23,585 bases of DNA from UBA4664 sp038244585 (GCA_038244585.1 JBBRTI010000010.1:1-23585), one strand, 5' to 3'; counted from the stretch's first letter, positions 16,193 to 23,448 are shown. The notes: generated by a model not told the origin, from the sequence alone. Made by a program: numbers and translations.

Positions 16193-16238
16193 AACCGCAG
16201 CCCCTTGTCTGTCAGATACCAGACTTAGGGCTGCGGTT
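16193..16238. terminator. large hairpin, probable bidirectional terminator
   Basis: An 11-bp perfect stem, AACCGCAGCCC (16193-16203) with GGGCTGCGGTT (16228-16238), encloses an inner 5-bp stem, GTCTG (16207-16211) with CAGAC (16220-16224). It lies between two convergent genes. T-tracts are short on both sides (TTGGTTT on plus, TTTCGTT on minus). Confidence 0.65.
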
Positions 16239-16257
16239 GGTTTAGACTCTGGACTTG

Positions 16258-16797
16258 CTAGGCGCGAGAGGATTTCGTCATAAAGTAGGCTGCTCCAACC
16301 AGCAGAAGGACGCCAGCAGCTAGGCATACCAGGACGCCGTAACCGGCAATCGTACCGAGAACGGAGAAGGCGTAAGCCGTTAGCAAGCTAGAACGTAACA
16401 TATCGCCTTGGAACAAGGTTGTCTTGATCCCAGCCAGTTTTTGATCGGTGGGATTAGCTCTGGCCGCATTGCTCGCTTCGGCGTAGGTTTTGCCGCCGGA
16501 GGTCTTCATCATGTGGACCCAGATATACTCATCAGCGTAGGCTTTTGCCTTTACACCGTTATCAACGGCCTGTCCGCCGTATTGCTGTAGAGTAGGAAAC
16601 TCTTTGGCATCCAGCCCTGCGCTAGCAGCTGCAGGAAAGGCTATCTTTTCTTGGACCAGCTGATTCTTAACTTGGCTTTCGGCAAACTTCTGCCCCATTG
16701 ATAATAAGCCGGCGCCGACCAGTAAAACGGCAGCCAAGCTGATCGCACCGACGGCCAGATAGCGGTTTAATTGTTTTTGTGTGACATTTTTTGCCAT
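16258..16797 (-). CDS. two-helix membrane protein of unknown function, putative Crp target
   Basis: 179 residues: a basic N-terminus, membrane helix 1 (about 13-33), an extracytoplasmic loop of about 100 residues containing TSGGKTYAE, then a second hydrophobic region (about 138-173) that is long enough for one or two helices. From memory the layout and the GGKTYAE signature resemble small uncharacterised actinobacterial membrane proteins. It follows the Crp-type gene by 79 nt but has its own signals: an AAGGAA Shine-Dalgarno, TATAGT at 16830-16835 and a TGTGA-N6-TCATA site centred at -41.5. Regulation by the neighbouring Crp protein is inferred. No enzymatic motif is seen. Confidence 0.75.
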   Translation of the reverse strand: MAKNVTQKQLNRYLAVGAISLAAVLLVGAGLLSMGQKFAESQVKNQLVQEKIAFPAAASAGLDAKEFPTLQQYGGQAVDNGVKAKAYADEYIWVHMMKTSGGKTYAEASNAARANPTDQKLAGIKTTLFQGDMLRSSLLTAYAFSVLGTIAGYGVLVCLAAGVLLLVGAAYFMTKSSRA

Positions 16798-16829
16798 GGT
16801 AAAATTCCTTATTTTGTATAGATGGCTGA

Positions 16830-16835
16830 ACTATA
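16830..16835 (-). promoter_or_regulatory. -10 box of the two-helix membrane protein gene
   Basis: TATAGT on the minus strand, about 32 nt before the ATG at 16797. There is no good -35 hexamer at 16-18 nt, as expected for an activator-dependent promoter. Confidence 0.45.
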
Positions 16836-16856
16836 TCAAAATAAGCATAACAAGTA

Positions 16857-16872
16857 TATGATTTGCCTCACA
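16857..16872 (-). promoter_or_regulatory. Crp-type operator, class II position
   Basis: The minus strand reads TGTGA-GGCAAA-TCATA, one half-site perfect and one a single base off the TGTGA-N6-TCACA consensus. Its centre is 29.5 nt upstream of the first base of the -10 box, i.e. -41.5, the classical class II activation position. It lies just after the stop of the Crp-type gene. Confidence 0.6.
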
Positions 16873-16876
16873 CTTG

Positions 16877-17515
16877 CTAAAACTCGTGTCCGAAAGCGCT
16901 TTCGAGCCGTTGAAAGTCGGTAATTTCAATCATACCAGCCTTGATAGATATTAGTCCGTCTAACTTAAGCTGCCGCATAGCGCGGTTGACTGATTCCCGT
17001 GACAGGCCTGCCCGTTCCGCTATATCGCTTTCATTAAGATCCACATGGTAGCCCTCGCCTGCACGCTGTCCGAACCGTCTGCATTCAATAATCAGTTCGT
17101 GGATGACCCGGCTGTAAGCAGTGCCAGACATCAGCTGGCTCATCCGTCGCAGCAACCCGTCAGTGCCACGGTAAACGCGTCCCAATAGGTCATACATGAC
17201 TTCGGGATTGTCTTTGAGGAAAGCGACTACTTCATCTGTCGGCGCCAACCGGATCTCAATAGCGGAATCAGCTTCGTAAAAGTATTCGTTGGGCGTACGA
17301 TTAATAGCATATGCTATCGGGAAAAAAGCCGGAGTCTTGAAAACGTTCAAGATAACTTCGTCGCCGCGGTCGGTCACGTCGTATTGCTTAACTTTACCGG
17401 AAACAATATACATAATGCCGGTCGGATTATCCGATGACTGGAGCAAAACCTGACCTTTTTCGTACGAATGACCTTCATATTTTTCAAAGAAGGCCGCTAT
17501 TTTTTGCGGAATCAT
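16877..17515 (-). CDS. Crp/Fnr-family transcriptional regulator
   Basis: 212 residues. Residues ~10-115 form the cyclic-nucleotide-binding-like barrel, 115-145 the dimer helix, and 150-205 the winged helix. The recognition helix SRESVNRAMRQL keeps Arg173, Glu174 and Arg178, matching the CRP R-E-x3-R that reads TGTGA. The barrel lacks the GE...RS phosphate-binding cassette that CRP uses for cAMP, and the single Cys excludes an FNR iron-sulfur cluster, so the effector is unknown. The gene overlaps the enolase stop by 4 nt (ATGA) and is the last gene of a glycerate-kinase/dehydrogenase/enolase operon. Two matching operators occur in this window. Confidence 0.92.
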   Translation of the reverse strand: MIPQKIAAFFEKYEGHSYEKGQVLLQSSDNPTGIMYIVSGKVKQYDVTDRGDEVILNVFKTPAFFPIAYAINRTPNEYFYEADSAIEIRLAPTDEVVAFLKDNPEVMYDLLGRVYRGTDGLLRRMSQLMSGTAYSRVIHELIIECRRFGQRAGEGYHVDLNESDIAERAGLSRESVNRAMRQLKLDGLISIKAGMIEITDFQRLESAFGHEF

Positions 17516-18798
17516 GCCAGTCCTTGTCGGCCGGCATATTTTGCCCGATCACCTAATTGAGCTTCAATTCGCAGTAGTTGATTGTACTTGGCGATACGCT
17601 CGGTACGCGACAGCGAGCCAGTTTTAATCTGGCCCGTAGCTCGGCCGATGACAAGATCTGCGATGGTGGTGTCTTCGGTCTCGCCCGAGCGGTGCGATAC
17701 GATGGCATTCCAGCCGGCCTGTTCTGCCATGTCGATGGCGGCTATCGTCTCGGTGAGGGTGCCTATCTGGTTGAGCTTAATCAGGATTGCGTTGGCGCTG
17801 AATTCTTTGATACCGCGCCCAAGGAACTGGGTATTGGTGACAAACAAGTCGTCGCCGACAAGTTGGGTTGTCTTGCCGCAAGCTCCAGTTAGCTTCTGCC
17901 AACCCGACCAATCCGTCTGATCTAGCCCGTCCTCGATTGATGCGATTGGGAAGCGCTGCTGTAGTTCGCCCAACCAGCTTATCATTTCGTCGCTCGAGAG
18001 CTCGCGTCGTTCAGTATGCAGGCTGTAGGTTTCACCGTTATACAGTTCGGAAGCGGCTACATCAAGCGCCAGAACAATGTCTTGCCCGGCCCTATAGCCA
18101 GCCTTGTCGACGGCCGCCATAATCAGCTCTAGGGCTTCGGCGTTGCCACCTGTGACGTGCGGGGCAAATCCGCCCTCGTCCCCTACCGTGGTAGCGTAGC
18201 CCTTTTCATCTAGCACTCCGTGAAGCGCATGAAAAACCTCGGCACCCATACGCAGAGCTTCGCTGAAGGTTCGTGCGCCGACCGGCGCAATCATAAATTC
18301 CTGGATATCGGTCGAGCCGGCGGCGTGCTTGCCACCGTTGATGACATTCATCAGGGGCAGCGGCAGGCTAAATTCAGATTTTAGCGTTCCAAGCGTGGCA
18401 AAGTATTCATATAACGGAAGGCGCGTTGCCACAGCCGTTGCTTTGGCGGTTGCCAACGAGACGGCAAGGATGGCGTTTGCGCCCAGGCGTCCTTTGTTGG
18501 GCGTTCCATCAAGCTCGATCATGATTCGATCCAGCCGGGATTGGTCATCGGCCTCGGTTCCAATCAGAGTAGTCCGAATCTCGGTCAGAATGTTTTCTAC
18601 GGCTTTAGTCGTGCCTTTACCGAAATACCGGCTGTCGTCACCGTCTCGCAGCTCGATGGCCTCGTTGGTACCTGTTGAGGCACCGGATGGAACGGCTGCC
18701 CGGCCGACTGAGCCATCGTCTAGTATGCAGTCGGCTTCAACGGTGGGAGTTCCACGCGAATCAAGGATTTCTCTGGCTCGTATGTCCTTAATCTTCAT
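17512..18798 (-). CDS. eno: enolase (phosphopyruvate hydratase)
   Basis: 428 residues, normal length. It interconverts 2-phosphoglycerate and phosphoenolpyruvate in the cytosol. Family motifs are all present: AAVPSGASTG, GDEGGFAPH, SIEDGLDQ, LVGDDLFVTN, the catalytic Lys in AILIKLNQIGT and SHRSGETEDT. AAGGAG 5-6 nt before the ATG is a good Shine-Dalgarno. Upstream, in the same direction, are a 2-hydroxyacid dehydrogenase (54-nt gap) and glycerate 2-kinase, whose product is its substrate. The downstream regulator overlaps by 4 nt. Confidence 0.98.
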   Translation of the reverse strand: MKIKDIRAREILDSRGTPTVEADCILDDGSVGRAAVPSGASTGTNEAIELRDGDDSRYFGKGTTKAVENILTEIRTTLIGTEADDQSRLDRIMIELDGTPNKGRLGANAILAVSLATAKATAVATRLPLYEYFATLGTLKSEFSLPLPLMNVINGGKHAAGSTDIQEFMIAPVGARTFSEALRMGAEVFHALHGVLDEKGYATTVGDEGGFAPHVTGGNAEALELIMAAVDKAGYRAGQDIVLALDVAASELYNGETYSLHTERRELSSDEMISWLGELQQRFPIASIEDGLDQTDWSGWQKLTGACGKTTQLVGDDLFVTNTQFLGRGIKEFSANAILIKLNQIGTLTETIAAIDMAEQAGWNAIVSHRSGETEDTTIADLVIGRATGQIKTGSLSRTERIAKYNQLLRIEAQLGDRAKYAGRQGLA

Positions 18799-18852
18799 AA
18801 TATCTCCTTAATTTCGCAATCGCGCCGCATGGCAGGAAGTTATTAGGTAGTG

Positions 18853-19866
18853 CTAGCTAACAATATTGCTGGGTTCATGGCGCAGAAAAGCTGCGATATT
18901 CTCTACGGTTGTCGCTTCAATTCGAGCCAAGGCCTCATAACTATTGTAGGCGTTATGTGAAGTAACTATAACATTTGGCATCTTGGCGAGCACTTCAATC
19001 GCCAGAGCGCGCTTCATGTCTTCTTTGAGGCTATGACGGCTAAGCAAAAAACGTTCTTCATCCAGTTCTAGAAATTTTTCCCCCTCTACGACATCCAGTC
19101 CAGCCCCACCAAGCCGCTGGTTTGTGAGAGCCTCCACTAAGGCATCGGTATCCACCAAGATGCCTCGGGCGGTATTAACAAGGATGGCGGTGGGCTTCAT
19201 AACGGCTAAGCTTCGGGCGTCGATAACATGAGCATTGGCAGGCGTTCCCGGCATGTGGAGGCTAACAATGTCGGAGTTCGCCAACAGCTCATTTAACTCG
19301 ACATAGCCAAATCCCACTGAGGCTGCAAGTTCCGGCTTAGGGTAAAGATCAAAGGCAATCACCTTCATACCAAAAGCTTTGGCGATGCGGGCGATATGCG
19401 ACCCGATGCGGCCCATGCCAGCAATACCAATGGTTTTACCTTGAAGATCAGTACCGGTAATGGTGGAAGGGTCTATCGTACCCCCATCGATTGCGTCAAG
19501 GGTAGGTAGTAACTTACGGCTGAGCGCCAAAATAAGCATGAAGGCATATTCTGCAACTGTAGCTTCGCCATATGAGGGGACGTTGCTGACGCTGATCCCA
19601 CGTTCGCGGGCTGCTGTCAGGTCAATATTGTCATAGCCGGTTGAACGGCAGGCGATGTGCTTTAGATTAGGCATGGCCGTAATAACCTCGGCGCTAGCCG
19701 TCGATATAACATGCATTGTAATTATCTCAGCATCCTTAGCCAGAGCCACGTTCGCAGGCGATAGAGATTCGCCGACGCATATGAGCTCGTAATCCAGCTT
19801 GCTAAGTTCATCATGGACATGAGAATCGATTTCCGGGCAGTCGAAGTAGACGATTGTGCGACTCAC
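18853..19866 (-). CDS. NAD-dependent D-2-hydroxyacid dehydrogenase
   Basis: 337 residues. It reduces a 2-keto acid to the D-2-hydroxyacid, or the reverse. The Rossmann motif GMGRIG (150-155) is followed by Asp173, indicating NAD rather than NADP. The catalytic triad is Arg234 (NTARGILVD), Glu263 (GLDVVEGE) and His304 (VTSHNAYNS). RSTGYDNIDL near residue 74-83 is D-lactate-dehydrogenase-like. The stop-start overlap with glycerate kinase (ATGA) makes hydroxypyruvate/glycerate a second plausible substrate beside pyruvate/D-lactate. Length is normal. Confidence 0.92.
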   Translation of the reverse strand: MSRTIVYFDCPEIDSHVHDELSKLDYELICVGESLSPANVALAKDAEIITMHVISTASAEVITAMPNLKHIACRSTGYDNIDLTAARERGISVSNVPSYGEATVAEYAFMLILALSRKLLPTLDAIDGGTIDPSTITGTDLQGKTIGIAGMGRIGSHIARIAKAFGMKVIAFDLYPKPELAASVGFGYVELNELLANSDIVSLHMPGTPANAHVIDARSLAVMKPTAILVNTARGILVDTDALVEALTNQRLGGAGLDVVEGEKFLELDEERFLLSRHSLKEDMKRALAIEVLAKMPNVIVTSHNAYNSYEALARIEATTVENIAAFLRHEPSNIVS

Positions 19867-21134
19867 GCTTGTTTCCCCTTTACCACGACTACGAAGTCGG
19901 AGATGTTAGCCGTAACTTTATTAATGAACAAATGGTCCCGCAACCGGTGCAGGGTGTTGAACCCGACGTTTTCTTTCACCGCTATTGTCGGGTCAAGTCG
20001 TTTTTTGGCTAGCTGCTGTACGGACCATGTACCGTCGGCGATGCCCCCTGCCACGTCGACGTTGTCTTTGCCGTCGCTGGCTGCCGAAATAATCACGCTG
20101 TCAGGAGAAAGATACGGAATGGCCGATAACACGACGTCTTGGTTGCGGCCGCCTTTGCCTGGTCTGGAAACGATGACTTGGGTTTCACCGCAGGCCAGCA
20201 AGGCCTGGCCGGGTTTAACCTTGTGTGCCATCGCCGGACCGACCTCCTTGGCCAGTCCCGAAAGCGACTTGGAGTAGACGACAGGTTCATAACCGAGCTG
20301 GCGGGCTTTTTTTGCCATCGCATCGACCGTTTGGCCGCCGGACGCGATTAGGACATTGGTAATGTGCATAAAATAGTGCTCGTCTTTGGGCGTCTCAATC
20401 ATTTCGATATGAGGCAGATCATACTTTTTTGCAATTTGTTCGGCCGAGGCCTTTGTCGTCGTATCGAGTACTGTTGGGCCGGATGAAACCATACTAATGT
20501 CGTCTCCTGGAACGTCGGAAATGATGTACGACAAAACCGTGGCAGGATAGGCATACTTAGCCAAACCGCCGCCGTGAATGAGCGAAACATGCTTGCGAAT
20601 CGTATTGATCTCTTGAATTGTCGCGCCCGCCCGCAGCAGGACGCTGGATATGAACTGCATCTCCAGCGAAGTCAGCCCGGCCGGCCGACTGAATAACGCC
20701 GAGCCGCCGCCGCAAATAATCGTGATCAGCAGGTCGTTCTCGTTAAGATTCTCGAGAATATTGATAATGTGATCGGTTGCTACTCGATTGGCGTCCGAGG
20801 GCAGCGGGTGCGTCCCCTTGAAGCATTTGATCTTTTTGGTTTTGGCCCGATGGATATCAATGACTGCACCGTCGCTGATCCTGGCGGCACCCAAGGTACG
20901 CTCAACCGTCAGAGCCGCCAGAGCCGAGCCCTTGCCGACCCCGACTACAAAAATTCGTTCATACTTATCTAAACGGAATCGCTTGCCGCCGGCGCTAAGG
21001 ACTCCGTCCTCTAAGTCCAGTTTCTCCCTGAATATCTTGGCGATATCAATCGACTCGTACCCAGCTTCGGCAATCAGGAGGGCGTCTTCACGAAGGTCAG
21101 TGCGGGCGAGTTGTCGTATATTCTTGAGAATCAT
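19863..21134 (-). CDS. glycerate 2-kinase (GckA/MOFRL family)
   Basis: 423 residues. It is predicted to phosphorylate D-glycerate with ATP to 2-phosphoglycerate. Family signatures in order: VVGVGKGSALA, HPLPSDAN, ICGGGSALFSRP, INTIRKHVSLIHGGGLAKY, SDVPGDDISMVSSGPT, then the C-terminal MOFRL domain with CGETQVIV...GKGGRNQD and ASDGKDNVDVAGGIADG. It is the first gene of the operon with the 2-hydroxyacid dehydrogenase (ATGA overlap), enolase and the Crp-type regulator. AAGGGA precedes the ATG, with TACAAT 17 nt upstream of the start. Product 2-PG feeds enolase directly. Confidence 0.93.
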   Translation of the reverse strand: MILKNIRQLARTDLREDALLIAEAGYESIDIAKIFREKLDLEDGVLSAGGKRFRLDKYERIFVVGVGKGSALAALTVERTLGAARISDGAVIDIHRAKTKKIKCFKGTHPLPSDANRVATDHIINILENLNENDLLITIICGGGSALFSRPAGLTSLEMQFISSVLLRAGATIQEINTIRKHVSLIHGGGLAKYAYPATVLSYIISDVPGDDISMVSSGPTVLDTTTKASAEQIAKKYDLPHIEMIETPKDEHYFMHITNVLIASGGQTVDAMAKKARQLGYEPVVYSKSLSGLAKEVGPAMAHKVKPGQALLACGETQVIVSRPGKGGRNQDVVLSAIPYLSPDSVIISAASDGKDNVDVAGGIADGTWSVQQLAKKRLDPTIAVKENVGFNTLHRLRDHLFINKVTANISDFVVVVKGKQA

Positions 21135-21151
21135 GTAAGTCCCTTGTGCTT

Positions 21152-21157
21152 ATTGTA
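21152..21157 (-). promoter_or_regulatory. -10 box of the glycerate kinase operon
   Basis: TACAAT on the minus strand, 17 nt before the ATG, leaving a leader of about 10 nt that holds AAGGGA. No clear -35 and no TGTGA site were seen here. Confidence 0.45.
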
Positions 21158-21189
21158 CTTATTTCCTAATGGATTTGCGAGGTAATAAT

Positions 21190-21218
21190 AAGCAAAAGCC
21201 AGAGTTTTCGCTCTGGCT
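21190..21218 (-). terminator. intrinsic terminator after cytochrome b
   Basis: On the minus strand the perfect 8-bp stem AGCCAGAG / CTCTGGCT with a CGAAAA loop is followed by TTTGCTTATTATT. It lies about 55 nt after the cytochrome b stop and separates it from the glycerate kinase operon. Confidence 0.8.
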
Positions 21219-21272
21219 GAAGCATTGGCCGGGGATGCGGCTGGGAAAGAAGGATGTCTTTACTAGATCTGG

Positions 21273-22673
21273 CTACTTCTTCTCGCGCCAAATCAGCTTG
21301 TAGACCTTGAGTTTGTCGGGCAGCTGGTTAAGGTAAGGAATGAAGGGGAAGGCCAGCATAGTGAGCAGCAATGAGCCAAAGATAATAGCCGCATCACGGT
21401 CGCCTTTTTCGTCGTTGGCCAGTACTGTGTGGTTGAGTAAGCCGATTGGGGCGAGCCACCAGGCACCGGGCGTACTGCCGATTTCTTCGCGGACCATGCC
21501 GTATTGGTCGGTCGTAATATTGAGTAAGGTGGCTTTATCCTCCAGAACGCCACTGTCAGCCAAGAACCGAGTTGGGTAGGTTGAGACGTCGGCGGGACCG
21601 CTACCGCTCTGAGCGCTGGCTAGGAGCGGCTCGTACAATCCGGCTGCGGCCATGTCAGTGAGCGAATTAACAACCGTCATAACCGGGCTTACCGGAGGCT
21701 TACTTGGATCAGGCTTGTCCTGAGCAAAGTAATCGGCGGCTTCCTTGATTTGCAGATTCTGGATATTTTGCGCTTGGGCGTTAAAGTCTTTCAAAGCATC
21801 GGCTGTCTTGGCTTGCGTCTGTAAATACGTTTCGTACGGGGTCGTGATATACACTTCCCTAGTACTGAAGGTGTAGGGATTGACACTGTTCTCATACGTA
21901 GCTGTGGCCGACGTCGTGCCGTCAAATTCAGCAACAAGCGTCTTACCCATAAGAAGCGGGTCTTGCTGGGCTACCGATTTGATAGTTGTCGGCAAAATGT
22001 AGGGTGATGGCAAGAACACCGCCAGTACTAAGATGAGCGCAACCAACACCCCGCCCCTGGCGAATAGTACTTTATGGTTGGCGGGAACTGTTTTAACGAC
22101 CACGTCCTGGCGGTACGGCTTGGCGATCCCGAGCACACGTACCAAGAGATAGTGCAGGAACAACAAGCCGATGATGACGAGCGGGACAACCACGATATGA
22201 ATACCAAAGACCTGGCTGTAATTGAGCGGGTTCAGTAAGTTGCCTAAGCCGGCGCCATTATAAAAATCAGCTCCTTGCAGGCTGCGCCATTGCGATGAAT
22301 AATCGCCGCGCAGAGCGTAGCCAAGCTCGGTTTCGGCCAGCACGATAAATAGCATTAACACGCCAAGCACCCACGTCAAGCGGCGAGGCTTCTTAAATCC
22401 GGAGGTAAAGAACACGATTAGCAGGTGCAGAACCATAAAGAGCACGAAGGCTTGTGTTGCCCACAGGTGCACGCTGCGCATATATTTGCCGAGTTCGTTC
22501 GTCAGCCACCAGCTCGGACCGAAAAAGGTCATAATCATGCCTGTTGCTATGAGGGCCAGGAACGAAACCATCGATAGGAAGCCGAGTGAATAAAAGAACT
22601 TATTCCCGTAACTCGGTACGTCCTTAATCATTGTATCCTTGAGCGCTTTGCCGAGCGGATGCGAAATTGCCAT
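21273..22673 (-). CDS. di-heme cytochrome b (cytochrome b/b6 N-terminal domain) with long extracytoplasmic insert
   Basis: 466 residues. The N-terminal four-helix part has the two heme-ligand pairs His69/His83 (SVHLWATQAFVLFMVLH) and His159/His174, spaced 14 and 15 residues as in b6-type cytochromes. A further helix (about 207-225) is followed by a largely hydrophilic region (about 230-405) and one C-terminal helix (about 427-447). Departures from quinol:cytochrome c reductases: the usual GYLLPWDQ reads GYALRGDYSSQW, and no PEWY motif of the quinol-oxidation site is visible. No Rieske, cytochrome c1 or oxidase gene is in the window. AGGA precedes the ATG. It probably moves electrons across or within the membrane; partners are unknown. 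Confidence 0.85.
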   Translation of the reverse strand: MAISHPLGKALKDTMIKDVPSYGNKFFYSLGFLSMVSFLALIATGMIMTFFGPSWWLTNELGKYMRSVHLWATQAFVLFMVLHLLIVFFTSGFKKPRRLTWVLGVLMLFIVLAETELGYALRGDYSSQWRSLQGADFYNGAGLGNLLNPLNYSQVFGIHIVVVPLVIIGLLFLHYLLVRVLGIAKPYRQDVVVKTVPANHKVLFARGGVLVALILVLAVFLPSPYILPTTIKSVAQQDPLLMGKTLVAEFDGTTSATATYENSVNPYTFSTREVYITTPYETYLQTQAKTADALKDFNAQAQNIQNLQIKEAADYFAQDKPDPSKPPVSPVMTVVNSLTDMAAAGLYEPLLASAQSGSGPADVSTYPTRFLADSGVLEDKATLLNITTDQYGMVREEIGSTPGAWWLAPIGLLNHTVLANDEKGDRDAAIIFGSLLLTMLAFPFIPYLNQLPDKLKVYKLIWREKK

Positions 22674-22770
22674 AATGGCGTCCTATCTTGTTAATCCAAT
22701 ACTGTGGGGGCTGCACTATAACTATGACTATTGTAACAAGCTTATGTTCCGTTAACAGCGGACTTTTTGC

Positions 22771-22786
22771 AGTGATATAAGTCACA
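22771..22786 (-). promoter_or_regulatory. Crp-type operator upstream of cytochrome b
   Basis: The minus strand reads TGTGA-CTTATA-TCACT, 9 of 10 bases of the TGTGA-N6-TCACA consensus. It lies 98 nt before the cytochrome b ATG. The best -10 candidates are TATAGT (22715-22720), which puts the site at -70.5, near a class I position, and TACAAT (22730-22735), which puts it at -55.5; which is used is unclear. Confidence 0.6.
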
Positions 22787-22878
22787 GCGTACCAATTGTT
22801 GGCTTCTCATAGCAATAAACTATAAGCAATTCATTTTAGTCTATTAAACATATACTCAGGCTGAACGGATTATGCCAA

Positions 22879-23415
22879 CTATTCTTTGCTATCCCGGAGG
22901 GTCTTCAGTTCCTGATCTTGGACATCCAGGCGTGAGTAGCTGTCTTTAAGTCGTAGTTCCAAATCTAGGTTTTTCTGATGCAGTTCTGTGAGCTCCTGTC
23001 GAAATAGCTCTTTCTGATCACGATATACTGTTCCGTCGCGCACAATCTTGAGGAATCCGGCGGGCTTGCCGTCTTTATGCATCAATGCCGTTGTGGTTAT
23101 GTGGGCCCAAAAGCGGGTGCCGTCTTTCCGCACACGCCAGCCCTCTTCGTTAATATGCCCGTGTCGGCGAGCCTCCATCATACTTTTAAACGGATCGCCT
23201 TTAGCTCGCCCTTCAGCAGGATAGAAGTTCGATACCCTTTTCCCTATTACGTCATCGGCACTATAACCCTTGAGCCGCTCGCCACCTTCACTCCAGCTAA
23301 TAATGATGCCGGTATCATCCAGCAAAAAAATAGCGTAATCGCTTATTTGCTCCAGTGCCGTGATGGCATCGATGGCGGCAAGTCGTTGTTGAGGGGCAGA
23401 GGGTAAATCGTTCAT
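22879..23415 (-). CDS. PAS-domain protein with C-terminal coiled coil, no output domain
   Basis: 178 residues from the ATG at 23415. A longer in-frame GTG start at 23505 is rejected because it would run through the promoter and the divergent gene. A single PAS domain (about 20-135) carries IIISWSEGGERLKGYSADDV then GWRVRKDGTRFWAH and GFLKIVRDGTVYRDQ, the usual S-box pattern. It is followed by about 40 residues of charged heptad-like helix (ELFRQELTELHQKNLDLELR). No kinase, GGDEF or DNA-binding domain is present, so it may act as a protein-interacting sensor. It lies upstream of cytochrome b, 205 nt away, in the same direction. Any bound cofactor is unknown. Confidence 0.85.
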   Translation of the reverse strand: MNDLPSAPQQRLAAIDAITALEQISDYAIFLLDDTGIIISWSEGGERLKGYSADDVIGKRVSNFYPAEGRAKGDPFKSMMEARRHGHINEEGWRVRKDGTRFWAHITTTALMHKDGKPAGFLKIVRDGTVYRDQKELFRQELTELHQKNLDLELRLKDSYSRLDVQDQELKTLRDSKE

Positions 23416-23422
23416 TAACTTA

Positions 23423-23428
23423 ATTATA
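23423..23428 (-). promoter_or_regulatory. -10 box, leaderless promoter of the PAS gene
   Basis: TATAAT on the minus strand ends 7 nt before the ATG at 23415. No Shine-Dalgarno. The divergent -10 box lies only 20 nt away, so the two promoters overlap. Confidence 0.65.
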
Positions 23429-23448
23429 CCTCTCACATCCACTGCGCG

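Noticed and set aside
16136..16257. Possible small RNA gene in the gap between the convergent genes
   Set aside because: Apart from the hairpin, no promoter-like box or conserved RNA motif was seen; a terminator explains it.
22741..22765. Imperfect inverted repeat (GTTCCG...CGGAC) before a T-run upstream of cytochrome b
   Set aside because: The T-run follows it only on the plus strand, where there is no gene to terminate, and the stem is about 4 bp.
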